Source: Clostridium beijerinckii (GTDB lineage Bacteria; Bacillota; Clostridia; Clostridiales; Clostridiaceae). From it: a DNA stretch of 64,000 nucleotides. The translations under genes were made by a program, and so were the position numbers. Location: assembly GCF_018223745.1 (NCBI RefSeq), contig NZ_CP073653.1, positions 5,807,501 to 5,871,500 on the forward strand. Direction: 5' to 3'. The notes below the pieces were generated by a model that was not told the origin of the DNA, ran no database searches, and saw only the letters and a list, made by a program, of their open reading frames with translations. Shown here piece after piece: positions 41,257 to 50,136 of the stretch (positions are counted from its first letter, which is position 1; the number at the start of each line of letters is the position of its first letter).

Positions 41257-42543
41257 CTATAGATTATCTATTCTCATAGTTTGATCTCTCTTTGGTCCAA
41301 CTCCAACTATAGAAATTCTAGTCCCTGTGAATTCTGATATTCTTGCTAAATACTTCTTAACATTCTCAGGTAATTCATCATAACTTCTAACATCAGCTAC
41401 ACTATCATCCCAGCCATCAAATTCTTCATAAATTGGTTCACACTCTGCTAAGTCTTCTAAACTTGCTGGGAAGTAATCTATAACTGTATCATTAAATTTA
41501 TATCCAACACATACTTTGATTTTTTCTAGACCAGCTAAAGTATCAATCTTAGTAACAGCTAATGATGTCAATCCACTCACTCTAACTGCAGTTTTAATTA
41601 TAACTAAATCAAGCCATCCACATCTTCTTGATCTTCCTGTATTTACACCATATTCGTGTCCCTTTTCTCTAATCCAGTCTCCAGTTTCACCAAGTAATTC
41701 TGTTGGGAATGGTCCTTTACCGACTCTTGTAGTATATGCTTTTGTTATACCTACTGCATTAGTAATCATATTAGGTCCTATACCAGAACCACTTGAAACG
41801 CCTCCTGCAGTTGTGTTAGATGATGTTACATACGGATATGTACCATAATCAATATCTAATAGCATTCCTTGAGCGCCTTCAAATAAAACTGTCTTATCTG
41901 CTTTAATTGCATCATATACCTTAACTGATGTATCTTGAACAAATGGTCTTAATTTCTTAGCAAAACCTAAGTATTCATCTAGTATCTCATCAAAATTTAA
42001 TGCTTCTCCACCTAATACTTTAGTAATATAAGCATTTTTCATTTCAACATTTTCTCTTAATTTTTCTATAAAAACATCTTCATGCAGTAAATCACAAACT
42101 CTGATTCCACATCTTTCAAATTTATCTGTATAACAAGGTCCGATTCCTCTACCTGTAGTACCTATATCATTTTTTCCTCTAGCTTTTTCTTTTAATTTAT
42201 CTAGTACCTTATGGTATGGCATTATAAGCTGTGCTCTATCGCTTACTATTAACTTTTCAGGCGATATTTTAACTCCAACACCTTCTAAGTATTCTATTTC
42301 TTCAAATAAAGCCTTTGGATCTACAACTACTCCATTACCTATAACATTTAATTTATCTTCGTATAAAATTCCAGATGGTATTAATCGCAATTTGTATTCT
42401 TTATCACCAACCACTACTGTGTGACCAGCATTATTTCCACCTTGAAATCTAACAACTACATTAGCTTCCTCTGCTAAGTAATCTGTCATCTTTCCTTTTC
42501 CTTCATCTCCCCATTGAGCTCCTAAAACAATAAATGCTGACAT
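41257..42543 (-). CDS. purA: Adenylosuccinate synthetase
   Basis: 428 aa, standard size. Motifs: FIVLGAQWGDEGKGKMTDYLAEE (GTP-binding, catalytic Asp and Lys), GGNNAGHTVVV with the catalytic His, GTTGRGIGPCYTDKF, and the second half VNTGRSRRCGWLDLV and GVGPKRDQTM. It converts IMP, aspartate and GTP to adenylosuccinate in AMP synthesis. GGGAGGCAAT precedes the ATG. It appears monocistronic. Confidence 0.97.
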   Translation of the reverse strand: MSAFIVLGAQWGDEGKGKMTDYLAEEANVVVRFQGGNNAGHTVVVGDKEYKLRLIPSGILYEDKLNVIGNGVVVDPKALFEEIEYLEGVGVKISPEKLIVSDRAQLIMPYHKVLDKLKEKARGKNDIGTTGRGIGPCYTDKFERCGIRVCDLLHEDVFIEKLRENVEMKNAYITKVLGGEALNFDEILDEYLGFAKKLRPFVQDTSVKVYDAIKADKTVLFEGAQGMLLDIDYGTYPYVTSSNTTAGGVSSGSGIGPNMITNAVGITKAYTTRVGKGPFPTELLGETGDWIREKGHEYGVNTGRSRRCGWLDLVIIKTAVRVSGLTSLAVTKIDTLAGLEKIKVCVGYKFNDTVIDYFPASLEDLAECEPIYEEFDGWDDSVADVRSYDELPENVKKYLARISEFTGTRISIVGVGPKRDQTMRIDNL

Positions 42544-42733
42544 TTATATTGCCTCCCTTAATATATAAAGTTTAAATAAATAACTTTAATTTTTATTATC
42601 AATTTGGAGTTTCATTAAATTTATTTTAACCTCTCCTTTTAAATAGTAGCAAAGTACTTTTCTATGGTCAACCACATATCGAATATTTTTTTGCTTTTTT
42701 TATAAATAATTCGTATAATTGTTTTATATTGTT

Positions 42734-42747
42734 ATGATCAAGATCAT
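42734..42747. promoter_or_regulatory. Palindrome ATGATC-AA-GATCAT before the malic enzyme gene
   Basis: A perfect 6-bp inverted repeat with a 2-base centre, 46 bases upstream of the start. It might be an operator for a dimeric regulator, or chance. Confidence 0.35.
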
Positions 42748-42793
42748 GTTTTTGTAAATTTGAATATATTTAGCATATTAAGGAGTGTTTTTA

Positions 42794-43969
42794 ATGAATA
42801 TTTATGAAGAAGCCTTGAAATTTCATGAAGAAAAAAAAGGTAAATATGAAATCAAACCTACCTGTGAAGTTAAGACTGCTAAGGATCTAAGTCTTGCATA
42901 TACACCTGGTGTTGCAGAACCTTGTCGTGAGATACATAAAGACCCATCCAAAGCTTATATATATACTCGTAAATGGAATACAGTTGCTGTTATTTCTGAT
43001 GGAACTGCGGTTCTAGGACTTGGAGACATTGGTCCACTTGCTTCTTTACCTGTCATGGAGGGTAAGAGTATTTTATTTAAGGAATTTGGTAATGTAGATG
43101 CATTTCCTATAGTTTTAGATACTAAAGATATAGATGAAATTGTTAATACAGTTGTAAATATCGCGCCAACTCTTGGAGGAATAAATCTAGAAGATATTTC
43201 AGCTCCTAGATGCTTCGAAGTTGAAAAAAGACTGAAAGAGAAATTAAGTATTCCAGTATTTCATGATGATCAACACGGAACGGCTATAGTTGTTTTATCA
43301 GGTCTGTTAAATGCCTTAAAAATAGTAAATAAAAAACTAGAAAACCTAAAAGTAATTATAAATGGTGCTGGGTCTGCAGGAACTGCCATATGTAAGTTAC
43401 TACTTTCTTCTGGAGTTAAAAATATAGTAATGTGTGATATAGATGGCGTAATAAGTAGAGATAAAGATTTAAGTCATAATATTTACATGCAAGAACTAGC
43501 TAATATAACTAATCCAAATAATGAAACTGGTACGCTTAAAGATGTTATAAAAGGTGCAGATGTTTTTATTGGTGTTTCTGCCCCAAATATAGTTTCTAAA
43601 GACATGGTTAGAACTATGAACAAAGATGGAATAATATTTGCAATGGCTAATCCAACCCCTGAAATTTTTCCTGAAGATGCAAAAGAAGCTGGAATTGCAG
43701 TAATGGGAACTGGTCGTTCAGATTATCCTAACCAAATAAACAATGTATTAGCCTTTCCAGGAATATTTAGAGGCGCTTTAGATGTAAGGGCTACAGAAAT
43801 TAATGAAGATATGAAAGTAGCTGCTGCTTATGCTATAGCAAATGCTATACCGGCTGGTGAACTATCTCCTGATAATATAATACCAAAAGCATTTGATCTA
43901 AAAGTTCAAGCTTTAGTTGCTGAAGCTGTTAAAAAAGCGGCAATTAGAAGCGGCGTTGCTAGTATTTAG
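42794..43969 (+). CDS. NAD(P)-dependent malic enzyme, short form
   Basis: About 391 aa. SLAYTPGVAEPCREI holds the catalytic tyrosine, then TVAVISDGTAVLGLGDIGPLASLPVMEGKSILFKEFG, the metal/malate site (DISAPRCFEVEKRL, FHDDQHGTAIV) and the Rossmann motif VIINGAGSAGTAICKLL. It decarboxylates malate to pyruvate, making reduced nicotinamide cofactor. The frame is open from GTG 42785; AAGGAG selects ATG 42794. It is a single gene with its own terminator. Confidence 0.93.
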   Translation: MNIYEEALKFHEEKKGKYEIKPTCEVKTAKDLSLAYTPGVAEPCREIHKDPSKAYIYTRKWNTVAVISDGTAVLGLGDIGPLASLPVMEGKSILFKEFGNVDAFPIVLDTKDIDEIVNTVVNIAPTLGGINLEDISAPRCFEVEKRLKEKLSIPVFHDDQHGTAIVVLSGLLNALKIVNKKLENLKVIINGAGSAGTAICKLLLSSGVKNIVMCDIDGVISRDKDLSHNIYMQELANITNPNNETGTLKDVIKGADVFIGVSAPNIVSKDMVRTMNKDGIIFAMANPTPEIFPEDAKEAGIAVMGTGRSDYPNQINNVLAFPGIFRGALDVRATEINEDMKVAAAYAIANAIPAGELSPDNIIPKAFDLKVQALVAEAVKKAAIRSGVASI

Positions 43970-44011
43970 TATTCATGAATTTAAGTTTTTGATTTCCTAT
44001 TTCAAATTAAG

Positions 44012-44049
44012 ACCTACAATTGAATGATAAACTCAATTGTAGGTTTTAT
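44012..44049 (+). terminator. Terminator of the malic enzyme gene
   Basis: A perfect 12-bp stem (ACCTACAATTGA and complement) with a 9-base loop, then TTTATT. Confidence 0.8.
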
Positions 44050-44109
44050 TATTTGTATTGCTTTTCTATTAAGATTCTACCAGATAATATAATACTGAAA
44101 ATAAATATT

Positions 44110-44197
44110 TTATCCACAACTTCACTTAAGCAATAATTATTCACAGAATAAGTTTTATATAATTATCCACATTATATTATTATCAATCTTATCCACA
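44110..44197 (+). other. Cluster of four DnaA boxes
   Basis: TTATCCACA occurs at 44110-44118, 44163-44171 and 44189-44197, and TTATTCACA at 44137-44145. All are in the same orientation within 88 bp, and all match the DnaA box consensus TTATNCACA. The gap 43970-44325 has no other gene. The cluster sits before a gene of unknown function and about 20 kb or more from the expected oriC. Confidence 0.75.
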
Positions 44198-44325
44198 AGA
44201 AGTATCTTCAAGAATTCTGTTAATAAATATATTATTCTCTTAAAACCAACTTAACTATAACCAATACTATAGGCAACCATAAACTATTTGATTAATATTA
44301 ATTACATTGGGAGTGAGTGAATCAC

Positions 44326-44859
44326 ATGAATAAATTACTAATACCTATAAATGATGATACCTTTAAATCTAAAGTTAATATAAGATTTAATAATATACTT
44401 GATGGCTTATATTCTTTCAAAAATTTTACTCTTGTAGCTAGTGATATTGATGATGGTGAGAATAAACTAATCAAATTAATAGAATATATTTTTGAGATCA
44501 ATAATTCTAACGCTTATATAGATTTTTATATAAACAAAATTTCACCTGAAGACAAAAACACGCTTTTTCATCTCCTTTCAGATGAAGATAAAGATATATT
44601 CACGTCTTATTTAAATTTTGATGAGCACACTGGTATATTTTTTAGACTTGTTGATAAAGAACTTATACCATTCCTAGTTCGTTTAAATACAAGAGAAATT
44701 TTCTTCGTCACTTTTTATTTTACTAATAAACCTATAACAATTTGGGGAAATTATGATTTAAACTTTCCTTGTTTTTTTAATGCTCAAGAAGATTTTGAAT
44801 TTTACTATAATATATCTAAATCATTTGGCCTATTAATTAATTCTGATTTGGAAGGTTAA
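44326..44859 (+). CDS. Uncharacterised 177-aa protein downstream of DnaA boxes
   Basis: No family recognised. It starts at ATG 44326 after GGGAGTGAGTG; the frame is open from GTG 44317. The sequence is acidic, alpha/beta in character, with no membrane segment or signal (NKLLIPINDDTFKSKVNIRF, ISPEDKNTLFHLLSDEDKDIF, REIFFVTFYFTNKPITIWG). The first ~60 residues contain a pattern of alternating strands. The perfect hairpin after it and the good ribosome binding site support expression. Because four DnaA boxes lie in its promoter region, DnaA could regulate it. Confidence 0.6.
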   Translation: MNKLLIPINDDTFKSKVNIRFNNILDGLYSFKNFTLVASDIDDGENKLIKLIEYIFEINNSNAYIDFYINKISPEDKNTLFHLLSDEDKDIFTSYLNFDEHTGIFFRLVDKELIPFLVRLNTREIFFVTFYFTNKPITIWGNYDLNFPCFFNAQEDFEFYYNISKSFGLLINSDLEG

Positions 44860-44870
44860 GGTTATAAAAA

Positions 44871-44906
44871 AGGTATATTAAATAATTATAATTATTTAAT
44901 ATACCT
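44871..44906. terminator. Perfect 17-bp hairpin between convergent genes
   Basis: AGGTATATTAAATAATT pairs exactly with 44890-44906 over a 2-base loop, between the unknown gene and proC. Confidence 0.75.
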
Positions 44907-44920
44907 CCACTTTTCAATTA

Positions 44921-45721
44921 CTACATATTTTTAGATTTCTCTGCACATTTATCCATAGCCTGTATAACACTATTTCTAAAACCTAATTTCTCTAGTTCAA
45001 CTACTGCATCTATAGTAGTCCCAGCAGGTGAACAAACCATATCCTTTAGCTCTCCTGGATGTTTTCCTGTTTCTAAGACCATCTTTGATGATCCTAAGAC
45101 ACTCTGTGCTGCCATTTTATAAGCTTTAGCCCTAGGTATTCCTAATCTTACCGCCGAATCTGCCATAGCTTCAATAAACATGAAAACATATGCAGGTGAT
45201 GATCCACATAATGCAATAAATGCGTGAAAATCTTTTTCTTCTAGTTGAACACATTCTCCGAAACTTTCAAATATCTTAAAGCAATAATCCAACTCATCTT
45301 TAGTTACATTCTTATTAGAGCATACCGCTGACATTGCTTGCCCTACAAGTGCTGGCGTATTTGGCATTGTCCTAATTATTTTAGCACTACTATTAATCCA
45401 CTCCTCCATATTGCTAATTGTAATTCCTGCAGCTATAGTAATAATTAATTTATCTGTTGTTAATTCCGATTTAATTTCACTTATCATTTCCTTAAACATA
45501 AAAGGTTTAATAGCTAAAATAATAACATCAGATTCTCTTGCAACAATTGTACTATCTAAAGTTGTTTTCACTTGGAAACTTTCTTCTAATCGCTTTGAAG
45601 AAGATTCCGTTTTAGTTGATACTATTATATCATCAGCCTTTATAAATCCAGATTTAATAAGACCTCCAACCATAGAACTTCCCATATTACCACAACCAAT
45701 GAAACCAATTTTTTTATTCAT
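44921..45721 (-). CDS. proC: Pyrroline-5-carboxylate reductase
   Basis: 266 aa. N-terminal NAD(P) motif IGFIGCGNMGSSMVGGLIKSG, then IILAIKPFMF, the TMPNTPALVGQAMSAVC segment and the C-terminal dimerisation/catalytic region GSSPAYVFMFIEAMADSAVRLGIPR...SPAGTTIDAVVELEKLGF. It makes the last step of proline synthesis. AATGGGGGCTATGAT precedes the ATG. It is a single gene, convergent with the preceding unknown gene. Confidence 0.96.
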   Translation of the reverse strand: MNKKIGFIGCGNMGSSMVGGLIKSGFIKADDIIVSTKTESSSKRLEESFQVKTTLDSTIVARESDVIILAIKPFMFKEMISEIKSELTTDKLIITIAAGITISNMEEWINSSAKIIRTMPNTPALVGQAMSAVCSNKNVTKDELDYCFKIFESFGECVQLEEKDFHAFIALCGSSPAYVFMFIEAMADSAVRLGIPRAKAYKMAAQSVLGSSKMVLETGKHPGELKDMVCSPAGTTIDAVVELEKLGFRNSVIQAMDKCAEKSKNM

Positions 45722-45866
45722 ATCATAGCCCCCATTAAAAAATTTTTGTTATTTATTCAAATTTTATCATTTTATATGAATATCTTAATTATAAACCACC
45801 ACTATCATAGGATAGCTTGTATTAAAACTTCACAAACTATAATTAAATATGAAGGGAGGAATATAT

Positions 45867-46205
45867 ATGAAAGATAATTTTTTAGTATATAATAATTGTT
45901 TAATAAGCCCAAAAGAATTCATTAATTCCGTGCTATCTCTTGAGCTCGAAGAACAACTTCCTACATGTGAACTTGAAGAATCTTCAGATTTTTATTACAT
46001 AAATGTAGATTCATTCTATGATAGTAAACATATATTAGAAATATCTTATAAAAATCATTTTTTAATATTAAAAATTATGTTTAATAATAATTCAAAAGAA
46101 TTTTTATTTCAGCGGATTTTTTATTTATCAAAAGTTGATGTAAGTAATATTTTACTCCATGATAATAAAAGCAGTTTAAAATTAATAATTCCAAAAGCTG
46201 TTTAA
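45867..46205 (+). CDS. Small protein with an Hsp20/alpha-crystallin-like pattern
   Basis: 112 aa from ATG 45867, which follows GGGAGGAAT; the frame is open from an ATG at 45855 and slightly beyond. The central and C-terminal part (SSDFYYINVDSFYDSKHILEISYKNHFLILKI, FLFQRIFYLSKVDVSNILLHDNKSSLKLIIPK) follows the beta-sandwich rhythm of small heat-shock proteins. It includes the final L-X-I-X-I/V-P-K strand. The usual conserved Gly-Val-Leu is replaced by Ser-Leu-Lys and there is no long N-terminal arm or I-X-I tail. The assignment is tentative. Confidence 0.45.
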   Translation: MKDNFLVYNNCLISPKEFINSVLSLELEEQLPTCELEESSDFYYINVDSFYDSKHILEISYKNHFLILKIMFNNNSKEFLFQRIFYLSKVDVSNILLHDNKSSLKLIIPKAV

Positions 46206-46231
46206 TAATAATCATATTATTCACATCATTT

Positions 46232-46282
46232 AAAGATATAAGAAATTTTATATTTATATAAATTTCTTATATCTTTTTTATT
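46232..46282. terminator. Terminator between convergent genes
   Basis: A perfect 17-bp stem (AAAGATATAAGAAATTT and complement) with an 11-base loop, then TTTATTT. Confidence 0.85.
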
Positions 46283-46305
46283 TAGTATTACTAATTATTT
46301 AAATT

Positions 46306-47643
46306 TTATTCCTTATGAATTAAATCTAAATTACCGAATTTACTATACTGACCAAGCCACGCGAGTTTAACAGTTCCAACTGGTCCATTTCTCTGCTTAG
46401 CCATTATACATTCACCGATATTTTTATCTTCAGTTTCTTTATTGTAATATTCATCTCTATATAAAAACATAACAATATCGGCATCTTGCTCTATAGATCC
46501 TGATTCTCTTAAGTCAGATAACATCGGCCTATGATCTGCTCTTTGCTCAGGCGCACGTGACAGCTGAGACAAAGCTATTACTGGACATTCCATTTCTTTA
46601 GCTAATGCTTTAATCGATCTCGAAATTTCAGATACTTCTTGTTGTCTATTATCACTACCTGCTCCTCCAGACATAAGCTGCAAATAGTCTATGACGATTA
46701 GATCTATTCCATACTCCATTTTAAGTCTTCTACATTTTGATCTCATTTCCATAACAGTTACGCCAGCAGTATCATCTATATAAATTTTTGCCTTTGAAAG
46801 TGGACCTGCAGCCATAGCTATATTTTCCCAATCCTTATCTTCTAAAGTTCCAGTTCTAAGGCTTAACATATCTACGTTTGCTTCTGAACAAAGAAGTTTA
46901 TATGCCAATTGCTCTTTAGACATTTCCAGAGAAAAGACTACAACACTTTTATTTTCTCTAAGAGCTGCGTGTTCTACAATATTTAGTGCAAATGTTGTTT
47001 TACCCATTGAAGGTCTAGCTGCTATTAATATCATATCTCCACTTTGAAATCCGGATGTTTTTGCATCTAGATCAGTAAAGCCAGATCCTACACCAGTAAT
47101 TGTTCCCTTATTGTTGAACAATTTCTCTATTTGTGCAAATCCTCTTTCTAATACATCGCTTAAAGGTTCGAAATCCTTTGATGTTCTTTTTTCAGCTATA
47201 TTAAATATTTTCTTTTCAGCACTATCCACGACATCTTCCACATTACTTTGATTATTATAACTTTCTTCTATTATTGCAGTTGATGACTTAATAAGTTTTC
47301 TCAACGTAGATTTATCAGAAACAATTTTTATATATGCGCTTAAGTTTGCAGTAGTTGGTACAGAAGAGCTTATTTCTGTTATATAGGTTACCCCTCCAGC
47401 TCTCTCAAGCATATCAGAACTCTTCAAATATTCTAATAGTGTTAATAAATCTACTGCTATATCACTTCTAAACATTTCTTGTATAGCTTTATATATTACC
47501 TTATGACCATCTCTATAAAAATCCGCTTCTTCTAAACTCTCTAGAACTTTGGCAATAGCATTCTTATCGATGATCATAGATCCTATAACTGATTGTTCCG
47601 CTTCTATGCTTTGAGGCAAACTCCTCATAACTGATGCATCCAA
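46306..47643 (-). CDS. dnaB: Replicative DNA helicase DnaB
   Basis: 445 aa. N-terminal domain LPQSIEAEQSVIGSMIIDKNAI, then the RecA-like motor: Walker A LIAARPSMGKTTFAL, VVVFSLEMSKEQLAYKLL, Walker B DLIVIDYLQLMSG, and SQLSRAPEQRADHRPMLSDLRESGSIEQDADIV. It is the hexameric 5'-3' helicase of the replication fork, loaded by DnaD/DnaI-type proteins such as those at 34.4-36.4 kb. AGGAGGAAT precedes a TTG start (49-type AT spacing), so initiation at TTG is likely. Confidence 0.96.
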   Translation of the reverse strand: MDASVMRSLPQSIEAEQSVIGSMIIDKNAIAKVLESLEEADFYRDGHKVIYKAIQEMFRSDIAVDLLTLLEYLKSSDMLERAGGVTYITEISSSVPTTANLSAYIKIVSDKSTLRKLIKSSTAIIEESYNNQSNVEDVVDSAEKKIFNIAEKRTSKDFEPLSDVLERGFAQIEKLFNNKGTITGVGSGFTDLDAKTSGFQSGDMILIAARPSMGKTTFALNIVEHAALRENKSVVVFSLEMSKEQLAYKLLCSEANVDMLSLRTGTLEDKDWENIAMAAGPLSKAKIYIDDTAGVTVMEMRSKCRRLKMEYGIDLIVIDYLQLMSGGAGSDNRQQEVSEISRSIKALAKEMECPVIALSQLSRAPEQRADHRPMLSDLRESGSIEQDADIVMFLYRDEYYNKETEDKNIGECIMAKQRNGPVGTVKLAWLGQYSKFGNLDLIHKE

Positions 47644-47735
47644 GTTTTATTCCTCCTATCTAATTATCAATTGACAATTAATTTTCCCTTTATCTTTTGT
47701 ATATCATCATTCTAATTCTATCATTTCTTAGTTGC

Positions 47736-47766
47736 AAAAAAAAGTCTCCTTCATATTAAGGAGACC
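47736..47766 (-). terminator. Terminator between lonC and dnaB
   Basis: AGTCTCCTT and AAGGAGACC hairpin with a 6-base loop; on the minus strand it is followed by T8. It ends the gdpP-rplI-lonC transcript before dnaB. Confidence 0.85.
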
Positions 47767-47778
47767 TATTTCATTAAA

Positions 47779-49674
47779 TTAAATAAGGGCAATGTCCATA
47801 ATCTCTTTTATAGATCCTACAGTTCTAATATGTATGTCATCAGTATTTAGAGGAATTTCATTTTTATTATCACTTGGAATTAAAACAGTTTTTATTCCCA
47901 TTCTTCTAGCTCCATATATTTTTTCAAATATTCCTCCAACTGGTTTGACATTTCCTTTGAGTGATATCTCTCCTGTAATAGCCATATCTTGTCTTATAGG
48001 TTTGTTTAACAACGAACTTATTATGCAAATGGTGATAGCTGCACCTGCTGAAGGTCCATCTATTTTTCCTCCACCAACTATATTAACATGAATATCATAA
48101 TCTTTAATGTCTTTATCGGTTAAGCTTCGGATTACTGAAGCAGCATTAAATACGGAATCCTTAGCCATACTTCCAGCTGTATCATTAAATCTTACTATAC
48201 CTGAACCCTTTTTCTTTGCAGCAAAAACTGTAGCTTCAATTTCAATTGTAGATCCTAAAAAACCACTAACGCCTAATCCATACACATGCCCAACTTCGCT
48301 TTTGTCTACATTGCTTAGTCTTTCATATGGTGTATATCTTCCAACTGATATTACCTCATCTAAATCTGATAATTTTATTTCTAAGTTATCAACAAATTTT
48401 TTAGATCGGTGTAACGCATATCCATATGTGTCTGTCAGAATATTTACAGCTTTTCTACCCTCAAATGTATAATTACTTATTTTTTTAGCAACCCCATCTT
48501 CTAAGTTTACCTTTAATTTCTTAGCTGCATCTTCTACTATAAATACAACATCCTCTGAAGAAAGAGGTTCAAAATACACTTCTGTACATCTAGACCTTAA
48601 AGCCGGATTAATTTCACTTGGACTTTTAGTTGTAGCGCCAATTAAAACAAAGTCTGCTGGAGCTCCATTATCAAAAAGATATTTTATATATTTAGGTATT
48701 GTTTCATCATCCGGATCATAGTATGATGATGAAAATTCTACTCTTTTATCTTCTAAAACCTTCAACAGCTTGTTTTGAAGCATAGAGTCCAATTCTCCAA
48801 TCTCATCTATAAATAGTATACCTCCATGTGCTTGTGTAACTAAACCTGGTTTAGGTTCTGGTATCCCAACCTCAGCCAGATCCCTTTTACTTCCTTGATA
48901 TATTGGATCGTGTACCGATCCTAGCAATGGGTTTGTTATTTCTCTAGGATCCCATCTTAATGTAGTACCATCAACTTCAACGAATTTAGATTTGTCATCA
49001 AAAGGAGTAAATGAAAGTTTTTTAACCTCATCTAAAGCTAATCTCGCTGCTGTAGTTTTTCCAACTCCCGGAGGTCCATATAATATTATATGTTGTGGAT
49101 ATGGTGATGAAAGCTTTGATATTAATGATCTTATAGCTCTTTCTTGCCCAACTACTTGATTAAAATCCGTTGGTCTTAAAAAGCTCATAATATTTTTACT
49201 AGTAATTCTACTATCTAATTCTATTAAATTATTCAATTTGCTGATAGTCTTTTTATTTTCAGAACCCTTTTGCTTGTTTATAACTGAAAGTCTAACTTCA
49301 TCTATATACTTTTCCTGCTTTTCCATAATAGATTGTTCAACTTGAGATTCGATTTTATTTTGAACATATCTTTTTGCTAGTTCATTTGAAATTAACCTAA
49401 CTGTTCTATTTATGGCTTTTTGCAATTCTTCTTCCTTAGGTGTAACCTTTAAATCTTTTCCCTCTGCTAATATAGTATTTAGTGCGAAAACTTTATCGCA
49501 GAGATTTGATGATTGAATGAATTTATCTAGTTTAAACCTAACTGTTCTAGCCCTAAAAGCTCCTTTGTCGAGTACATTCTTAGTTATAGAAAATAAAGCC
49601 TCGATTTGTGATTCTAATGATAAGGTTCCTGAAATAATATCCTGCAATAAGCTTGCGTCATCATATGAATTCAA
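47779..49674 (-). CDS. lonC: Spore-type ATP-dependent Lon-family protease LonC
   Basis: 631 aa. Domains: a helical N-terminal region (~1-150), an AAA+ domain with Walker A LYGPPGVGKTTAAR and Walker B GGILFIDEIGELD, and a C-terminal Lon protease domain. That domain has the catalytic serine in DGPSAGAAI and the catalytic lysine in VKPVGGIFEKIYGARR. The size, the absence of the large LonA N-domain and this gene order fit the sporulation-associated LonC of clostridia. The start is a TTG after AAGGAGGAT. It follows rplI closely and ends in a strong terminator. Confidence 0.9.
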   Translation of the reverse strand: MNSYDDASLLQDIISGTLSLESQIEALFSITKNVLDKGAFRARTVRFKLDKFIQSSNLCDKVFALNTILAEGKDLKVTPKEEELQKAINRTVRLISNELAKRYVQNKIESQVEQSIMEKQEKYIDEVRLSVINKQKGSENKKTISKLNNLIELDSRITSKNIMSFLRPTDFNQVVGQERAIRSLISKLSSPYPQHIILYGPPGVGKTTAARLALDEVKKLSFTPFDDKSKFVEVDGTTLRWDPREITNPLLGSVHDPIYQGSKRDLAEVGIPEPKPGLVTQAHGGILFIDEIGELDSMLQNKLLKVLEDKRVEFSSSYYDPDDETIPKYIKYLFDNGAPADFVLIGATTKSPSEINPALRSRCTEVYFEPLSSEDVVFIVEDAAKKLKVNLEDGVAKKISNYTFEGRKAVNILTDTYGYALHRSKKFVDNLEIKLSDLDEVISVGRYTPYERLSNVDKSEVGHVYGLGVSGFLGSTIEIEATVFAAKKKGSGIVRFNDTAGSMAKDSVFNAASVIRSLTDKDIKDYDIHVNIVGGGKIDGPSAGAAITICIISSLLNKPIRQDMAITGEISLKGNVKPVGGIFEKIYGARRMGIKTVLIPSDNKNEIPLNTDDIHIRTVGSIKEIMDIALI

Positions 49675-49686
49675 ATTTAATCCTCC

Positions 49687-50133
49687 TTATTCTTGTGGAA
49701 CAATAATCACCTTCATTTTAGTGCTAACTTCTGGATATAGTTTAATATCAATTTCATATCCGCCTGCTAATTTTATTGTATCCATAACAATTTTCTTTTT
49801 ATCTATTTCAATCTTATACTGTTCTTTAATTAATTCTGCAACATCTTTACTAGTAATTGCACCAAATAACTTTCCACTTTCTCCTGTCTTAGCTTTAATT
49901 TTTATTTCTTTTCCTTTTAATTCTTCAGCTAATTTTTGTGCTGCCTCAAGTTCTGCTAACTTTTGTTTTCGCTCATTTTCTTTTTTATTATTCAAAATGT
50001 GCATATTTGCATCACTAGCTTCTTGTGCTAATTTCCTTGGAAATAAAAAGTTTCTTGCATACCCATCTGAAGCCTCAATGATATCACCCTTTTTACCTAT
50101 CTTTTTAACATCTTGTAATAAAATAACTTTCAT
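49687..50133 (-). CDS. rplI: Ribosomal protein L9
   Basis: 148 aa, full length. N-terminal domain MKVILLQDVKKIGKKGDIIEASDGYARNFLFPRKLA, the long connecting helix (KKENERKQKLAELEAAQKLAE) and the C-terminal rRNA-binding domain GKLFGAITSKDVAELIKEQY. It binds 23S rRNA at the base of the L1 stalk. It starts three bases after gdpP, the usual Firmicute order. Confidence 0.97.
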   Translation of the reverse strand: MKVILLQDVKKIGKKGDIIEASDGYARNFLFPRKLAQEASDANMHILNNKKENERKQKLAELEAAQKLAEELKGKEIKIKAKTGESGKLFGAITSKDVAELIKEQYKIEIDKKKIVMDTIKLAGGYEIDIKLYPEVSTKMKVIIVPQE

Positions 50134-50136
50134 AAC

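Noticed and set aside
44110..44197. oriC
   Set aside because: DnaA boxes are present, but the gene order (mnmG-rsmG-noc-parA-parB at the right edge) places oriC beyond the window near dnaA; no DUE next to a dnaA/dnaN pair is seen.
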